From: Branchiostoma floridae
Lineage: Eukaryota > Chordata > Leptocardii > Amphioxiformes > Branchiostomatidae
Reading direction: 5' to 3'
DNA: 64,000 nt
Assembly: GCF_000003815.2 (NCBI RefSeq)
Contig: NC_049980.1
Span: 25,874,272 to 25,938,271 of the forward strand
A program made the translations under genes and the position numbers. The notes beneath the pieces were generated by a model. The model was not told the DNA's origin. It did no database searches and saw nothing but the letters and a program-made list of their open reading frames with translations. This document shows, one piece after another, positions 25,004 through 38,000 of the stretch. Position 1 is the stretch's first letter; each line of letters starts with the position of its first letter.

Positions 25004-28000
25004 ATGGCGGACAGTGTGAAAAGTTTTGATCAAGGTGATGTACGGAGAATTCACAGCCAGAGAAGTTCAGGGCGCCTCCACAAAGGTTTGTAATTTAAGA
25101 ATATAAAACAGGGGAGACCACAGAAAAGTATGGTGATCGCATTTTACCCTGAAGCATGACAGATAGAAGTTGACTGGAGCAGGTAATAAGATGAGGGGGA
25201 GGGGGTGGGAATGTTCTGACAGTATTTAATGGTTGATCACAATACAATTTGCTTGGTGCTTGCTTTCGATAACAGCAAAAGTCGTGACAGTTGCATAACG
25301 CAACTTAAAAATAGATAATCTGGATACTTGTTATAACTGCAGGTGTAACCATTAATTCTCTTGTTCTGTTATTCGGCTTAGTCTGTGTAACACAAACTCC
25401 GCTGTCCAGGGCTGTAACTGGCCCCTCCCCGCGGATGTTGGGCGGGCTGCTATAAGCGAGATTTAATCAGGCTATATTCGGCTATGCCTAAGTGATGAAT
25501 TATAATTGTCCCAAATCTTTACTTCAGGTCATGGAATTGCAGCGGCCACATCTAGCATTCCAAGCAAATTCCAGACAATAGTTTCAGACAATTCTGACAA
25601 GAAGGGCTTTGGAGCCAAATCAAGAAGGTTCAATCATGACGAACACATGGTAAGATCTGTTAATATGTCATCTTTATTGTTGTTTTGCATGTCACCCTTT
25701 GCACTCAAAGTGAATGCTTGTTGCACGTTTTGACTGTTTTGACTGACATCAATTATGAGTTATTTTGAATGTGCAATGCTTTGAGTGATGCTGTCAGTAT
25801 CAGATATATTGTTCACAATCACACTTTTTTTAAAGTAACAGATGACATGTAGTTCATTCTGTTGTTGTTTTTTCACTCAGAATGATCTACCAGGGCCTGG
25901 ATCATATGTGAGGCACGGAACACTAGAAAACACAAGTACATCTCTCTCCAAGAAGGGCACTGGAGGATTTGCTTCCAAGGTATTTAATACAGATATATTG
26001 TTATGGACTTGTGATCAATATTGACCACATTGGTATGGCACCTGTGGTCAGAACAATCAAACCACAGGCTTGACCAGATGACGGTCATGAACCTTCACCC
26101 CCTGAGTGTAATGTCCTGTGTGGAGCTTTGCTCAGCATACCATAGATGTAGACAAGGAGGTTTTATCAAGATGATAGCTCCTTAATGTAGATGAATGTAT
26201 TGGTAATATTTGTACTTTTACTTGTTGTTGTGACTGTTGTCTCTCTAACCGCTTAACTTTGTCAGTAGTTGGTTGCATGTGCTTCCCTTCTCTTCCATCT
26301 CTCTTTGTGCTTCCAACTTATGTGTTTTCCACTTGCTGCTGTGTGGAACACTTCACCTTTACTTGAAATGCCATTCTTTTTTGTTTGTTTATAGAGCAAG
26401 AGGAAACAGTCCCATACCGTCCCGGCTGGCCCCGGCCCTGTTTATGCCCTGCCATCCTTGCTGAGGACCCAGGGGGACTTTAACAAGGCAGGATGCACGG
26501 GATCCTTCCACAGACCAATAGCTGTCAGCACAGAGAAACCAGACTACAAGCCAGCTCCTAATACATACACTGTAAGGGAAATAACGTTTAGCTGAAGTTT
26601 TGGTAATATGGTGTGTGACCGTGCATTTTATTACATTGTAATAAGGTAGAATGTTGCCTGGACTTGTGTAGCTTAGTCACTCCATCTAGTTGTTTACACA
26701 TAGTATAAATCTAGGTGACTCAAATTGAACAGGTGATGTTTATAATTCACCATAATGTTTGGTACATTTAGATCATGAACAAATCCAAGTGCTTGATCAT
26801 AAACATTTGTTTAGAGTTTACCAGGTGCCTTTGGTGTATGGAAATATAAATCTAATGTTGTATGCTATCTTCTGCTCCTCAGGTGGTGGAAAGTAACGTA
26901 GCTAAAAACTATGGCCAACCTGTGCAGGCATCATTTAAGTCGACGTAAGTGATAGATCCTTTTTTTCTTTACCCTGAAATTTACTTGAAAGGTCTTTATT
27001 AGAATTGTGTTGAAAAAAATGGAATTGGTGTTTTATGTAAGAGTATATATTAAAGGAGACCATAAACTTTCTTTAGGAATGTCTTGAGTTTTTCCCCAAA
27101 GAAAGAGTAAATCCAATTTCTATAGTTGATTACTGATATATGACATTTTGATGTATGTATGGTGATGTGGTGACCATGTGGTATGAAGCACATACTTGCT
27201 CAGTTGTTTACATGAGCTGTTTTTTCCCCTCTTCAGAACAAGAAGACCACCCCCACAAGGAATACAAATTGTCAAATCAAAAGTGCCTGCACCATGTAAG
27301 TTCTCTGTCCAATTCTTAAGAAGTTGAAATGTTGGTATTACAGTGTAAATCAGTCAATGTAAGCCTGAAATACAATATACATGACTGATAACTCATCTAC
27401 TTACTTACTTTACGTTTGCTGAGCTCCAGCTTGAAACACTTGACTGAAAAGTGATGGACATGATCCATATGATTCCAAGAAATGATATCTTGACACACCT
27501 CTAACTGTCTGTCTCTCATTCCTCAGGGCATTATGACATCAATGATCATCAGGTGAAACAAAGTGTCAAAGTCCCGTTTTCCAGTTTCAAGTCCACATCA
27601 GATAGAATGAGGAAAGCTAACCTGAATGAGGTACAATTAAAGTTTTGATCACTTCATTGGAATGGTTTTTCTTGACATTATTTTGATGGTTGTCTTTGAT
27701 GATTTATGCTCCATAGAAAAAGAAAAATGGACATTTCAATTTGCTATGTCCATCTCTTCCCCAAAAGAATCCCGGTCCAGGAGAATATCGTCCCTTTGAG
27801 GAAGCTGACAAACGATTAGGACAAAAATTTCCGTAAGTATTCTCTTCTGTTGTTAATAAGATAAAGACATCTAAGGATGTGATTTCTTTGATCCAGTCCT
27901 TCAAGTTTTGAGGACAAGCAATTTATTTGCATTTGAGGACAAGGGAATTTTATTACACTAAATGATGTTTTTAATTATAATATAATGTACTAATTTGGAG

Positions 28001-28580
28001 AGGTTGTTTTCCTCCAGGATGAAGCACTATCTGTGTATATCTGCCCCTGCCATGCCCCTGCCCCACCCCATGCCTGACCCGGGTCCTGGGGCCTACAACC
28101 TGGTCAACTACAAAGGTCCGCAGAAACACTACATGTCCAGCTCCATGTTTGTGTCCAACACCAGCCGCTGGACATTCAAGGGGAAAGAACGAGACCAGCC
28201 AGGACCAGGTCAGTCTTTCTCAGGCCCTTTAACAATCTTGTAGGAGTTACTGATATGGACCAATCCCAGTCACTGGCCAGAGACCCTAACATGTAGAAAT
28301 GCAAAACAAGCAGACAGAAATTGTATGGCTGTACCTTTTTCTCAGGAGTCAACCTTACTCTATGTCACATCAAGGTAGAAGTTCTTGAGGGAATCTGTAG
28401 AAGTAAATGGCATCTGGTTATTATCCAAAAGCTGTTAATGTTGTTGTATGGTTGTACAGAATTCCTTGATCAATGCCTAACATACAACACTGTACTCTCT
28501 CCACAGCCACCTACCATCCAGAAGGGACAGGCAAGCAGTCCTTCATCTACAACACATATGGAAGATGGGTGCCCACTTAG
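25004..28580 (+). CDS. STPG1: Sperm-tail PG-rich repeat protein 1 (STPG1 / MAPO2)
   Basis: Ten plus-strand exons: 25004-25085, 25528-25649, 25881-25979, 26395-26571, 26883-26944, 27237-27295, 27527-27630, 27768-27832, 28018-28208 and 28507-28580. They total 1035 bp and 344 residues (human protein 334). The protein starts MADSVKSFDQGD and carries at least five Pro-Gly repeats: LPGPGSY, AGPGPVY, NPGPGEY, DPGPGAY and QPGPATY, plus the degenerate APNTY. The C-terminus GKQSFIYNTYGRWVP is typical of the family. STPG proteins are linked to axonemes and sperm tails; human STPG1 was also described as a factor in apoptosis after O6-methylguanine damage. That function is family knowledge, not visible here. 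The gene shares a promoter region with RRM2. The ATG is the first in a short exon just downstream of that region. Confidence 0.92.
25377..25475. mobile_element. ~99-bp dispersed insertion with target-site duplication, copy 1
   Basis: The segment begins CTTAGTCTGTGTAAC and ends AATCAGGCTAT. It is flanked by ATTCGG on both sides (25371-25376 and 25476-25481), a target-site duplication. A second copy is at 38743-38842. No terminal inverted repeats and no poly-A tail are seen, so the class is unclear. It is in STPG1 intron 1. Confidence 0.75.
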
Positions 28581-29275
28581 TGACTGAAGCATACATGCTT
28601 GCAAAGCTCTTTAGATGCCATGCAGCTAAGATAATGTATCAACAAATCCTTTTCCTGAATAGAAATTGTTAGACTTGGTGGGAATGCACTTTTGCATCAT
28701 AGGCTGTAATACTCAGGTTGGTCCATCAAAATGTGTCATGGTAGAATGAGTTTTGTACCTTGATGTACCATAATAGAACTAAATTCTGTCAGGAATTAGA
28801 CATCTGTATCTATTAAAAAGTGTGCTGTCTGGTACTGAAAGTGAAGGCACCATTACCTTGAATAGAATTTTTTGAGAAAAACAAATCCAAAACAGGGTGC
28901 CATACAGCTGAAGTAACCATGGCAAACATTCTTTATTTTGGAGCTGAGCTGCCATATATGTACCAGAACAGGTTTCTTCTGTACAGTACATCCTTTGCAA
29001 AATACATCAGCATGCACATACTGTACTGTCATTTAATTGGACCAGATTTCATAATAACAAATTTCAAAAGCTGTTGTGCATACTAGAGTCTATATCATGA
29101 AGTATCTATTATTAGGTGTAGAATATTTTTGTCATCCATGCATCGTATGCATGGTATTAAATATGCCCTGTATGAGAAGTGTATATATTTTGTACATATG
29201 TATAACAGAAGAGAATATTGTAAAAACTGTTTGTAATGTTATCTGTGAAATGAATAAAAAGTGTTCAAAGCCTGT
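28581..29275 (+). terminator. STPG1 3' UTR and polyadenylation signal
   Basis: Non-coding AT-rich sequence follows the stop. AATAAA at 29253-29258 is followed by a GT-rich stretch and is the best polyadenylation signal. It gives a 3' UTR of about 690 bases. Confidence 0.6.
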
Positions 29276-31589
29276 GTCAAATAGCAGAATGAATCAGCAG
29301 TGTGATCTGTCTATAGTATAACCTCCATTACCATCCACCAGGATACGTGTATCTGCCACTTTGAAATTGTGAATAAGTGGCCGGTGCGTTGGAGAGATCT
29401 CTGGTGCAGCTTCTCTTGGGTATGCACAGTTTAGATATACAGCAGTGCATTATACTGAGAGGTGTTGCATGGGAGATCTCTGTCAATGCAGTTCCTCGGT
29501 GGAGGTGATCAGGTGGAATTTTAGTTAATGTTATCTCTATCCAGTAAATTCTTAGTAGTCTTTGAATTACAACCTAACATAGTTAAAGACACTAAAAGTA
29601 GGAGAAATATCATCGAAAGTATAAATTAAGAAAGCTTTCAATGTCATTCCGTATGAGCTCTGTTATGTTGCTAAATCAGATATGGTGATGGATTTTTCTG
29701 ATACCATTGCTAGTATCTATCTTACTTTGCTATCAGCTAGCAATACGAAGTAGTACAGTGTAGTGTATTTGATATATGGGCCACTCAATCCCGAAATCCC
29801 CTTTCCCTCCTCTTACCATATTTCGCCAATAAAGCCAATGATCGGTCGTATAGCTAGTTCAACATCATGTACGGTCAACTTCAATCCTCACTCGGTCTTT
29901 CTTCTTTCCTGCTGCAATTTACACCAATCAACCAATCGATCAAGTCACTCGTAAGGATTACTGTAAAGATTTTTTTTTGCAAGAATGGTACGTAAAATGT
30001 GCTACCCCTACTAAGTCCAAGGTGTCAGAATGTTGGAGGTGGTTTGTTCCATCCCCACGGGAGGATTGCTTGCCGCCAGAATGGCGAAAACGCCAAGCAC
30101 CCATCGACTAATTTAATATTCCAACCTGCCCCGAACTAGAATCTAATAGACCTTAAGTACTCGTCAAACACATCGTGAAAGCGAAAACGACACAATAAGT
30201 GTTCTCAGGGTGATGACGCAAGTACTGTCGTCAGAGCCCAGCACCCGCGGCTGATTAGCAGCCCTTCTTGACTCAGATCATCTGCGTGTCAAATTCAGCC
30301 GGAACGCTGTCGTCATCAACGAAACGGTCTATTTGTTTTACCCAAAGACATAAGCATGTTTTGTTCACGATTCTCGTGGCATAGGACCTTTGGTGGTTTA
30401 TCTTTGAGTATTTCCATGCCAAGGCCAAGTGAATATGTTATTTTCGTATTTAGTTAGCGATCATGACAGTAAAAAAACTGATCTGTTTTGTTGCTGGGCC
30501 TCACAATCACTGTAATTAGATCCGGCATAAGTCATTACTTTGAATCCCGCTGCGTGGATTACTCTGCGGTGCATGTGGGCATACTTATTAGTAGGGGAAT
30601 AACTGCGTGTTTGCGGTGTATTATTGCGCTAACGCGACATTAGGCTGCGGCCGACATACGTATGAAAACAGAAATGATGGTTTAGGACAACTGTTTCTGA
30701 TGTAGAACCAACAGCGTTAACATTAACGTTAGAGGTAAAGAATCAATATAAGTATTTAACTAATGATGGACAATTTAGATGATGTTTATTCAGCACCAAG
30801 GAGAGATCTATTTGACCCGACTACGATTATTGTTATACACGCAAAGGGAAATGTCAGCTTATCAGCGAGAAGCTATTAAATAACAGTTACATGGGCCGTC
30901 CTACTGATTATGGCGATAATGGATCAAATCTGTACCTGTTGCTCATAGAGCTTTGAGACAAGTACAAGGCACTATGGCTTTCAGTTGTTAAAATGCGTAC
31001 ACAGCACAGTGTTTGGCGGCATATGTCTCCGCATTTTTTTGTCAGCGTTTTGTAAAGGATACCAATTGCCGGAAGTTATGAGTACAGCGCTGGTGCTGAG
31101 CATGGAATAGACGTTATCAAACCCAGCGGAGATATCCTTAATTTCGCATTCATCATGTTCTGCATTACAGGAAGAGTACACTCTAAGACATTTTATATTG
31201 ACGTCATTCACGGGCTGATACAGTGAAATGACATTTTGTCGTCACTGTTGACCGCGTGGGAATGTGTTGGACTGACTCCGTATGCTTTATGTATCGGTGG
31301 CGCGAAAGTGTTGAACTGGAAACGAGGCATCTCCTGACAAACAAGTGGACGTGCTTGAATTTTTGATTATATACCGCGCAGCGCAAAATGTGCCGTATCT
31401 GTCCTTGCCTCCCACGCACGGTCAGATTCCCCATCTTTTCTAGCGGGCCCTCGAACTCCTGACGCCGGAGCCACGCAATCAGGGGGCTCAGTGGAGAGGC
31501 TGGGACGACACTGCGCGTTGTAGCAGGGTCCGAGCTCGGGACGGTGCACCTTTCCAAACGCTTCAGCCGGAAAGCGTGAGACCACCGAG
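29276..31589. other. Intergenic and neurensin upstream region
   Basis: No exons are supported. The last 350 bases (31230-31589) become GC-rich and lead into the neurensin ATG, so they are likely promoter and 5' UTR. I saw no transposon ends, RNA genes or clear TATA box in the rest. Confidence 0.5.
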
Positions 31590-32689
31590 ATGGCGGAGGA
31601 CACCGACGGCCCCTCCTCCTCCTCCTCTTACTCCTGCCCGCCTCAGTTCGGGGTCCGCTCCTACCTTCATCGCTTCTACGAAGATTGTGCCGGGTACGGA
31701 GGGCCCGACCCTTCCAATCCTCACGACAACCCCTACATCTCCGATGACTTTCGCTACCTCATCAACCCCAAACCGAAGCGCTCAACCTACATCTTCTGCA
31801 AGCTGGCGATGGTGTGCGGGCTCAGCCTCCTTGCGTTCGGCGTCGTCGCCATCTTAATCGGCTACCTGATCCCGCAACGTCCAGAGCTCGTGGGCTACCT
31901 GGGCGGCGTGCCAGTGGTGGATTCAAGCGCGTCAGATCTGAACGACAAACTGGATGCATGTAAGCTGACGGGCCTGATTCTACTGTGCTTGGGCGGTGTG
32001 ACGGTCGCCATCTCCCTGCTCGTGCCCAGCTTCTTGCTGGGGTACATGCAGAAGGAGATGTTACTGCAGGAGGATTTCAAGGTAGGAACAATATGCCAAT
32101 ATAGAGATGTTGTTTTGCCCGCTGTATTGCAAAGAGCGTTTATTGTGGTCATCTTCTAAGCTATAACGTATTTCCAAATTCAAACATACTGAGTCGGAAG
32201 TTATGTTTTCGAATGTGCATGATGACGTTTGTTTTGTAACATTTCCATCATGTGACGCATCCGGTGACGTGATTTTCTTGCATGGGAGAAGGCCGGTAAA
32301 CAGAGTTTTAACAGAGGGTCAAGGAAAGTCTATGACCTCAGGCTAACTACAATGTCGTGTCATGAGCTAGCTATAGCCTTTCCAAACTACAGTATTCTCC
32401 TTCTGATGATTGAGAAATGTGCATTTGTTGATAGTTATCATAAGATGCCTTCAGCTCGACATGAAAGTGATTTCTCTGATTTGTCTTTTTACTCCAGGAC
32501 CGCATTGCTGGCGATCCCTTACTTGTGGGACCAGGAGGGTACGGCACCGTGGGCACGACTCCTCCCGTGTCCGGCTCGGGCTCGGGCATCCCTGTCACCG
32601 AGCAGGTGAAGTCCGTCCAGCCGGGGGCACAGGACCCCAAGCCCGCCCCCACCCCCGCTGGGGAAGAAGACAGCCTCCTGGATCACTAG
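31590..32689 (+). CDS. Neurensin-like two-pass vesicle membrane protein
   Basis: Two exons, 31590-32081 and 32498-32689, give 684 bp and 227 residues (human NRSN1 is a little under 200). The N-terminal FGVRSYLHRFYEDCAG (about residues 20-35) closely matches the family signature. Two hydrophobic segments follow, about 70-94 and 125-150. The junction after the second segment, LLQEDFKDRIAG, and IPVTEQVKSVQP near residue 190 also align with neurensin 1. In vertebrates neurensins are neuronal small-vesicle membrane proteins involved in neurite growth; the same role here is inferred. The acidic tail ends DSLLDH. The protein is equally distant from NRSN1 and NRSN2 by eye, so I give no symbol. The first exon is strikingly GC-rich compared with its surroundings. 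Confidence 0.9.
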
Positions 32690-34160
32690 ATATCATTATT
32701 TTCGAAAACATTCCATAATCTAGCGCAACAATGCTGCAGGAATAGCCACGCACATTACTCGGATTATATGTATATAGTAGACGGAGTATAGTTTAACGTT
32801 ATAGATGTGGTTGCCTTAGTGCGTGGCATTGAATGTATTTTCGTGTTGAAGATCACGTAGCCCAGATATATATCTTGACGATGGTATCTATTTTCGGAAT
32901 TCAGCTCATTAACGTCGTATCAGCTACAATGCAATGTCACGTATGAAGGGACCAAGAAGCGATTGTCGAAGGTTGATATATCTGATAATGATAACGGGCG
33001 ATGGTTGTCGAAGTTGCAGTGTAATGACAAACAATATAGACATACGGGATTATCTATTTATGCACATGTTGTGCTTGTGCAAAAAAAGTTCAATAATATC
33101 AATAAGTGCTAAAAATGTCAGATTTAAAGGGTCAAAATCATAATTCACATAGCTTGTGATGACATTGTGTTTACATGAACTGATAGAAAAGTAGATATCG
33201 AGTGCTGCCACATAGCGATAAAAACGGTTCAATCTTGAATCAGAGGTTAAGTTATCTCCCATATCATATGATTGTCAAATTCATATTTTTGCGAACATTT
33301 GTTTATCGGCTAGGTTACCACAACTGCCAGCATTATGTCAAGTATGCGGATTGTCGATTACTGGTAAATAAACAGATATCTGTCCAAAAATTAAAAGATG
33401 ACGATATTCATGTGACGCTGTTGTCATTATTATACTAAAATCCAAGTTGAATGTAGCAAGTTTGACGCATTTCATCACCCTCCTTAATAGTTTATGTTGC
33501 AAGCAGGCTAGTTTAGGTCTAGCCAATGGGGACGTTTGTGATATAATGTTGTTTTACATCTTACATCAAAGCAAACAAAAGTAAAGTTCAGCGAACTCAT
33601 ACCCTCGTCAAATGATGTACACATGTATCCTGTATGCCTTTACATTTGCCGTACCATAAAGGTACTCACTCGCACAAGTTATATCAATTGATGATTTTTC
33701 CCTACCAAAGCAACACAAAGTTTTTTTCTTCAAAAGTATGAAAGCAAAGAGGCCTGTCATTAATAATGCAAATGAGGCCCTGATTTGTTTGATTTTTTTT
33801 CTAATGATATTCACTTAAAGTTAGCCAACTTCTAATTCTAAACACAGAAAGTTGGAAATTCCCGTCATCGACCACTGTGGTATGACAATCATAGTATTTT
33901 CTTAATTATGCAAATGAGGCCTTCATTTGCGCGATCGGTCTTTTTTCTCTCATCTTTACCACTCTGATAGTCGATCTTGGTTAGTTTCCAAATTTGAAAA
34001 TGATTCAGAGAAGAAATGACCTTGAATGTTGATGCTTTCAGTATTATAAGTTAGAAAACTGAACGTCTGCGTTTGTAAAAGCCTAGATATGCATGATACA
34101 ATGTAATATATCTTTGTACTATTGATAATTCAATTTTGAAACTGAAAAGCTGCCTGAACG
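32690..34160. other. Neurensin 3' region and intergenic DNA
   Basis: AT-rich and without exons. AATAAA at 33367-33372 is a possible neurensin polyadenylation signal. Two copies of an octamer block, ATGCAAATGAGGCC at 33766-33779 and 33908-33921, lie 142 bp apart in similar AT-rich settings. They may be part of a degenerate repeat. Confidence 0.5.
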
Positions 34161-34305
34161 CTGAAGGTCGTAATGACGTCACTCGGAAAGCCGAAGCCCC
34201 TTTTTCGGTTATCTTCGGCACTTTCACACGAAGATTGCGTCACTTCCGGTCTGAGCTGCACCCGACCTAGGAACGACTTCAAGTATTTGGGTGACAAGAT
34301 CAGAG
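34161..34305 (+). promoter_or_regulatory. MIB1 promoter and 5' UTR exon (candidate)
   Basis: A strong plus-strand donor (CAGAG|GTGAGC) at 34305/34306 would join to the acceptor at 34988 (TTTCACAG) in front of the MIB1 start codon. Within and just before this exon are a perfect CRE palindrome TGACGTCA (34174-34181) and an ETS motif ACTTCCGG (34242-34249). Both are typical of TATA-less promoters. The transcription start is not defined. Confidence 0.5.
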
Positions 34306-35033
34306 GTGAGCTAGGAGGAAGATCGACACGATTGAGGCCATAATATCCAAATGGTAGGTCATAATTTCTTAGTAAAGCATACATCTGATACTATTGTGAC
34401 AAAGGCAGTTGCCGATCATAGACAGTCGTTGTGGTAAAGTCGCTAATATCGGCTGTTATTTCGGACGGAAGTCACCAAACGAATTTTTGGGGAGGGGGGC
34501 GCTAGACGTATGGTATGCACAAAATTACTCAGTCGGTCGCAGACTGCAGTTTTGAATCACTGTCTGATTTCTGAAGTCTGTAAAAACTACAAGTTGAGAT
34601 TTAGGAATGAGAGCTAGATATAGATTTTTTTAACGCAAACCATTTACTTAGATGTTGTAGGAAATTGAAACCACCACGCAAACCACAACATCAACATGGC
34701 AACATTGGTATATCGAGATACACGCAATCTATAGGCATAAAAGACATGCCCACTCATCATGCTCATTGCAGAGAAAATAGATTTAACCATTTGTCGAAGA
34801 AGTCATTTTTTCTTTTAGTATGGATAAATGTTGAATCTTTCCGCAGAATATATATGGTACAATCATATGCTATTTATATCTGCATGCCAGAGGTATGTGA
34901 CCAGTGCTTGTATGTACAGATGTTTTGAATGATAATGACTTTCTCCAGCTCTGTTTACTAAGCTCAACAAAACTTTTTCTTTCACAGGTAGCCAGTATAT
35001 TCCTGCTCATCAGCATGTGATCAAATCACCACC

Positions 35034-38000
35034 ATGAGCGCCGCCAATCACAACCTGAACTTGGAGAGGGAGCGAGAGCGGGAGGGGAACCTCAATGGCG
35101 GCGCCACGGCTGCCCCCAACGCCAGCCCCACCGTGGCGGTCGTGGCGAGCAATGCCAACCCTGGTCGCGTACGAGTCAACCTGATGGAGGGTGTGGGGGC
35201 GCGTGTGATCCGCGGGCCAGACTGGAAGTGGGGGAAGCAGGATGGAGGGGAGGGGCATGTGGGAACTGTCAGGAACTTCGAGAGCCCTGAGGAGGTGGTG
35301 GTAGTGTGGGATAACGGGACAGCAGCAAACTACCGCTGTGCTGGAGCGTTTGACCTGAGAATGTTGGACAGCAGCCCTACAGGTGAGCTCGGCAGCTTCA
35401 AATGTTTGTGGTAGGGGATAGGTCAGGGACTGTTTTGTCTCAAGTTATAAACTGGAAATTGTAAGAATTGTCATGTCAGTTGGATTTTGTTTCTGTTTGT
35501 CATTGTTAGCATCCAGTTCTCTATTGAAAACTCTGTAAAATTGTAAAGATTATTGTAAATCAAGAAAGATATAGTTGTGTGCTACATGCTATATTGCTGC
35601 TAAAGTAGTCATTACCATGATTACGATTTTTAGTGAATATCCGCTTTGTTGTGTAATTTAGGTTGACAAAGACTAAGAATGTGTATTTTTGTTTATACAT
35701 GCACAATCACGTATCATTCAATAGTCATATATGTATGTTTCTTGATATTTATTCCATAGGCATCAAACATGATGGCACCATGTGTGATACCTGCCGTATG
35801 CAGCCCATCTTTGGGATCAGGTGGAAGTGTGCGGAGTGCACCAACTATGACCTGTGCTCCTCCTGTTACCATGGAGACAAGCACAACTTACGCCATAGGT
35901 TCTATAGAATAGCCACTCCTGGAACTGAAAGGTATGTTGTGAATGTCTTTGACTTTCAGTATTATTTTTGAAATCTGATGTTGTGCAAACATTTTGATAA
36001 CATTTACAATGATATTCTTGCAAGGATATGGCCAAGAACTGGTGTTTCATTTGGGTGGCTTGAATTTGATTCAATCTTTCACCACAAATTACATGTGCAT
36101 AATATATCGTGTATTTTTCTCACTTTGGGTAGTGTTAGCTGCAGTGCCATATCTTCCCATTGCTTGATTTCAATGGTCAAAAAATATAAGAGATGTGGTG
36201 GAGACACAGGGGCCTCTGGCTGTGTCTGTATACTTTAGTAACATGTTTATGCATCCTGTGAGCAACTGTGAAAATAAACACTTCACTGTCACTGCATTTA
36301 TCCTATTATCCACATTATTAGTATATCCAGATAAGACAGCGTCACATCATTATCCACATACATATAACAAGTAAATGAGAATAGACTTAGTGATGATCTA
36401 TGTTGGACTCTGGATTCTCTGAATGTTTGTTAAACTTTGTCTTCAAACATTCTATTGTCATTGTCAAAATAATATGGTAGTGCCAATGGCTTTCATTCCA
36501 ACAGCACCCTGCTAAACAATGCATTTTGTGTAGCTTTGGCTAAGTGCCAAAAAGTGTGTTTTCAACACATTTTAATTATCTTTTGTCAGAAGAAAAACAT
36601 TGCAGGTTGTCTATGTCAATCGCCCTCATTTTATCTCTAGATTAGACATCATCACATCATTATCCACATGCGTGTTACAAGTTAACAAGAATAGTGATGA
36701 TCTTTGTTATGATGGACTCTGGATTCTGTCCATGTTTGTAATTCTATCATTTTGTATAGAATGAAATGAAACCACTGCTATGGAGATAACGCATGATAGA
36801 ACACCTCCTGTATAGATAAATGAATGAACACTGCCTTTACTTTGTCACCAGGAGTCTGATGGAGCAGCGCAGAAAGAGTAAGAAGATCGCTGCCCGTGGG
36901 ATTTTCCCCGGGGCTCGCGTGGTCCGGGGCGTGGACTGGCAGTGGGAGGACCAGGACGGCGGGAACGGGCGCAGGGGGAAGGTGACGGAGATTCAGGACT
37001 GGAGCGCCTCCAGCCCTCGTAGTGCTGCCTACGTGCTGTGGGACAACGGAGCTAAGAACCTGTACAGGGTTGGGTTTGAAGGGATGGTGAGTATCTGTTA
37101 ATGTGAATTTGTTCTTTGATATTTGATTAACGGAAAAGAAATGAGAATGACGTTACAGAGAGATGTCTCTTGAAACTTCAAAGTGTCAATGAGATTTCAA
37201 AATGAAAGACAGACTTACATTGTTATTATGAACTTTGTCTTCAAACACTCTGTTGTCATTGTAGAAATATTACAGAAGTGTCAATGGCTGTCTTTCCTTC
37301 AGCACCCTGTAAAACAATGCCCATTGTGTAGCTTTGGCTTAGGCCCCATTCGTGATGAAACGGTTCTATCGGTTAGGCCTGGAAATCCGACAGCAAATGA
37401 CAGGAAACAGTTTGCATTTTGCGTTCACGATGCAAACTTGCAAACCGTTTCAGTTCCTTGAAAAGGCATGGTAATGCAACCTCTGACCCCTGAGGTTGTT
37501 GTGATCTTGCCCAAACTTGTACTTCTGTGTCAGATTATTGGTCTTTGATCGAAATTGAACCAATGTCCTACTGAATTCGAAGCTGGGTTCTGTTATGACC
37601 TTGGAAATGCCTCTGAAAACATTGTGGTCCCGATACATGCCATGCTATGACATTTCCACTGAATCTCCTGACACATTCCCCTTGCGATATCAGGACTGCT
37701 CGCTCCTCAGTCGACCAGGAGGCGGCCCGATAATAAAAACGAATTTTACGATTGAAAAAGCGGCCGAAACACCCGAATGACAGATTGAAAATTGTACTTT
37801 TCCCCCGTCGCGCTACCAAATATGAACTCAGAATGCACATGCCCGGATGTAAAACGGATCGCGCCGCTTTTGCGTTCATGATGCAAATTCGCAATTCCGG
37901 ATAAGGAAGAAACCGTTTCAATACTACCTCGCGAGGAGGTACCGAAAAAAACGTTTCCTATCGCTTCAGATCCGTTTCGGAGCGTTCATGATGACAAACT

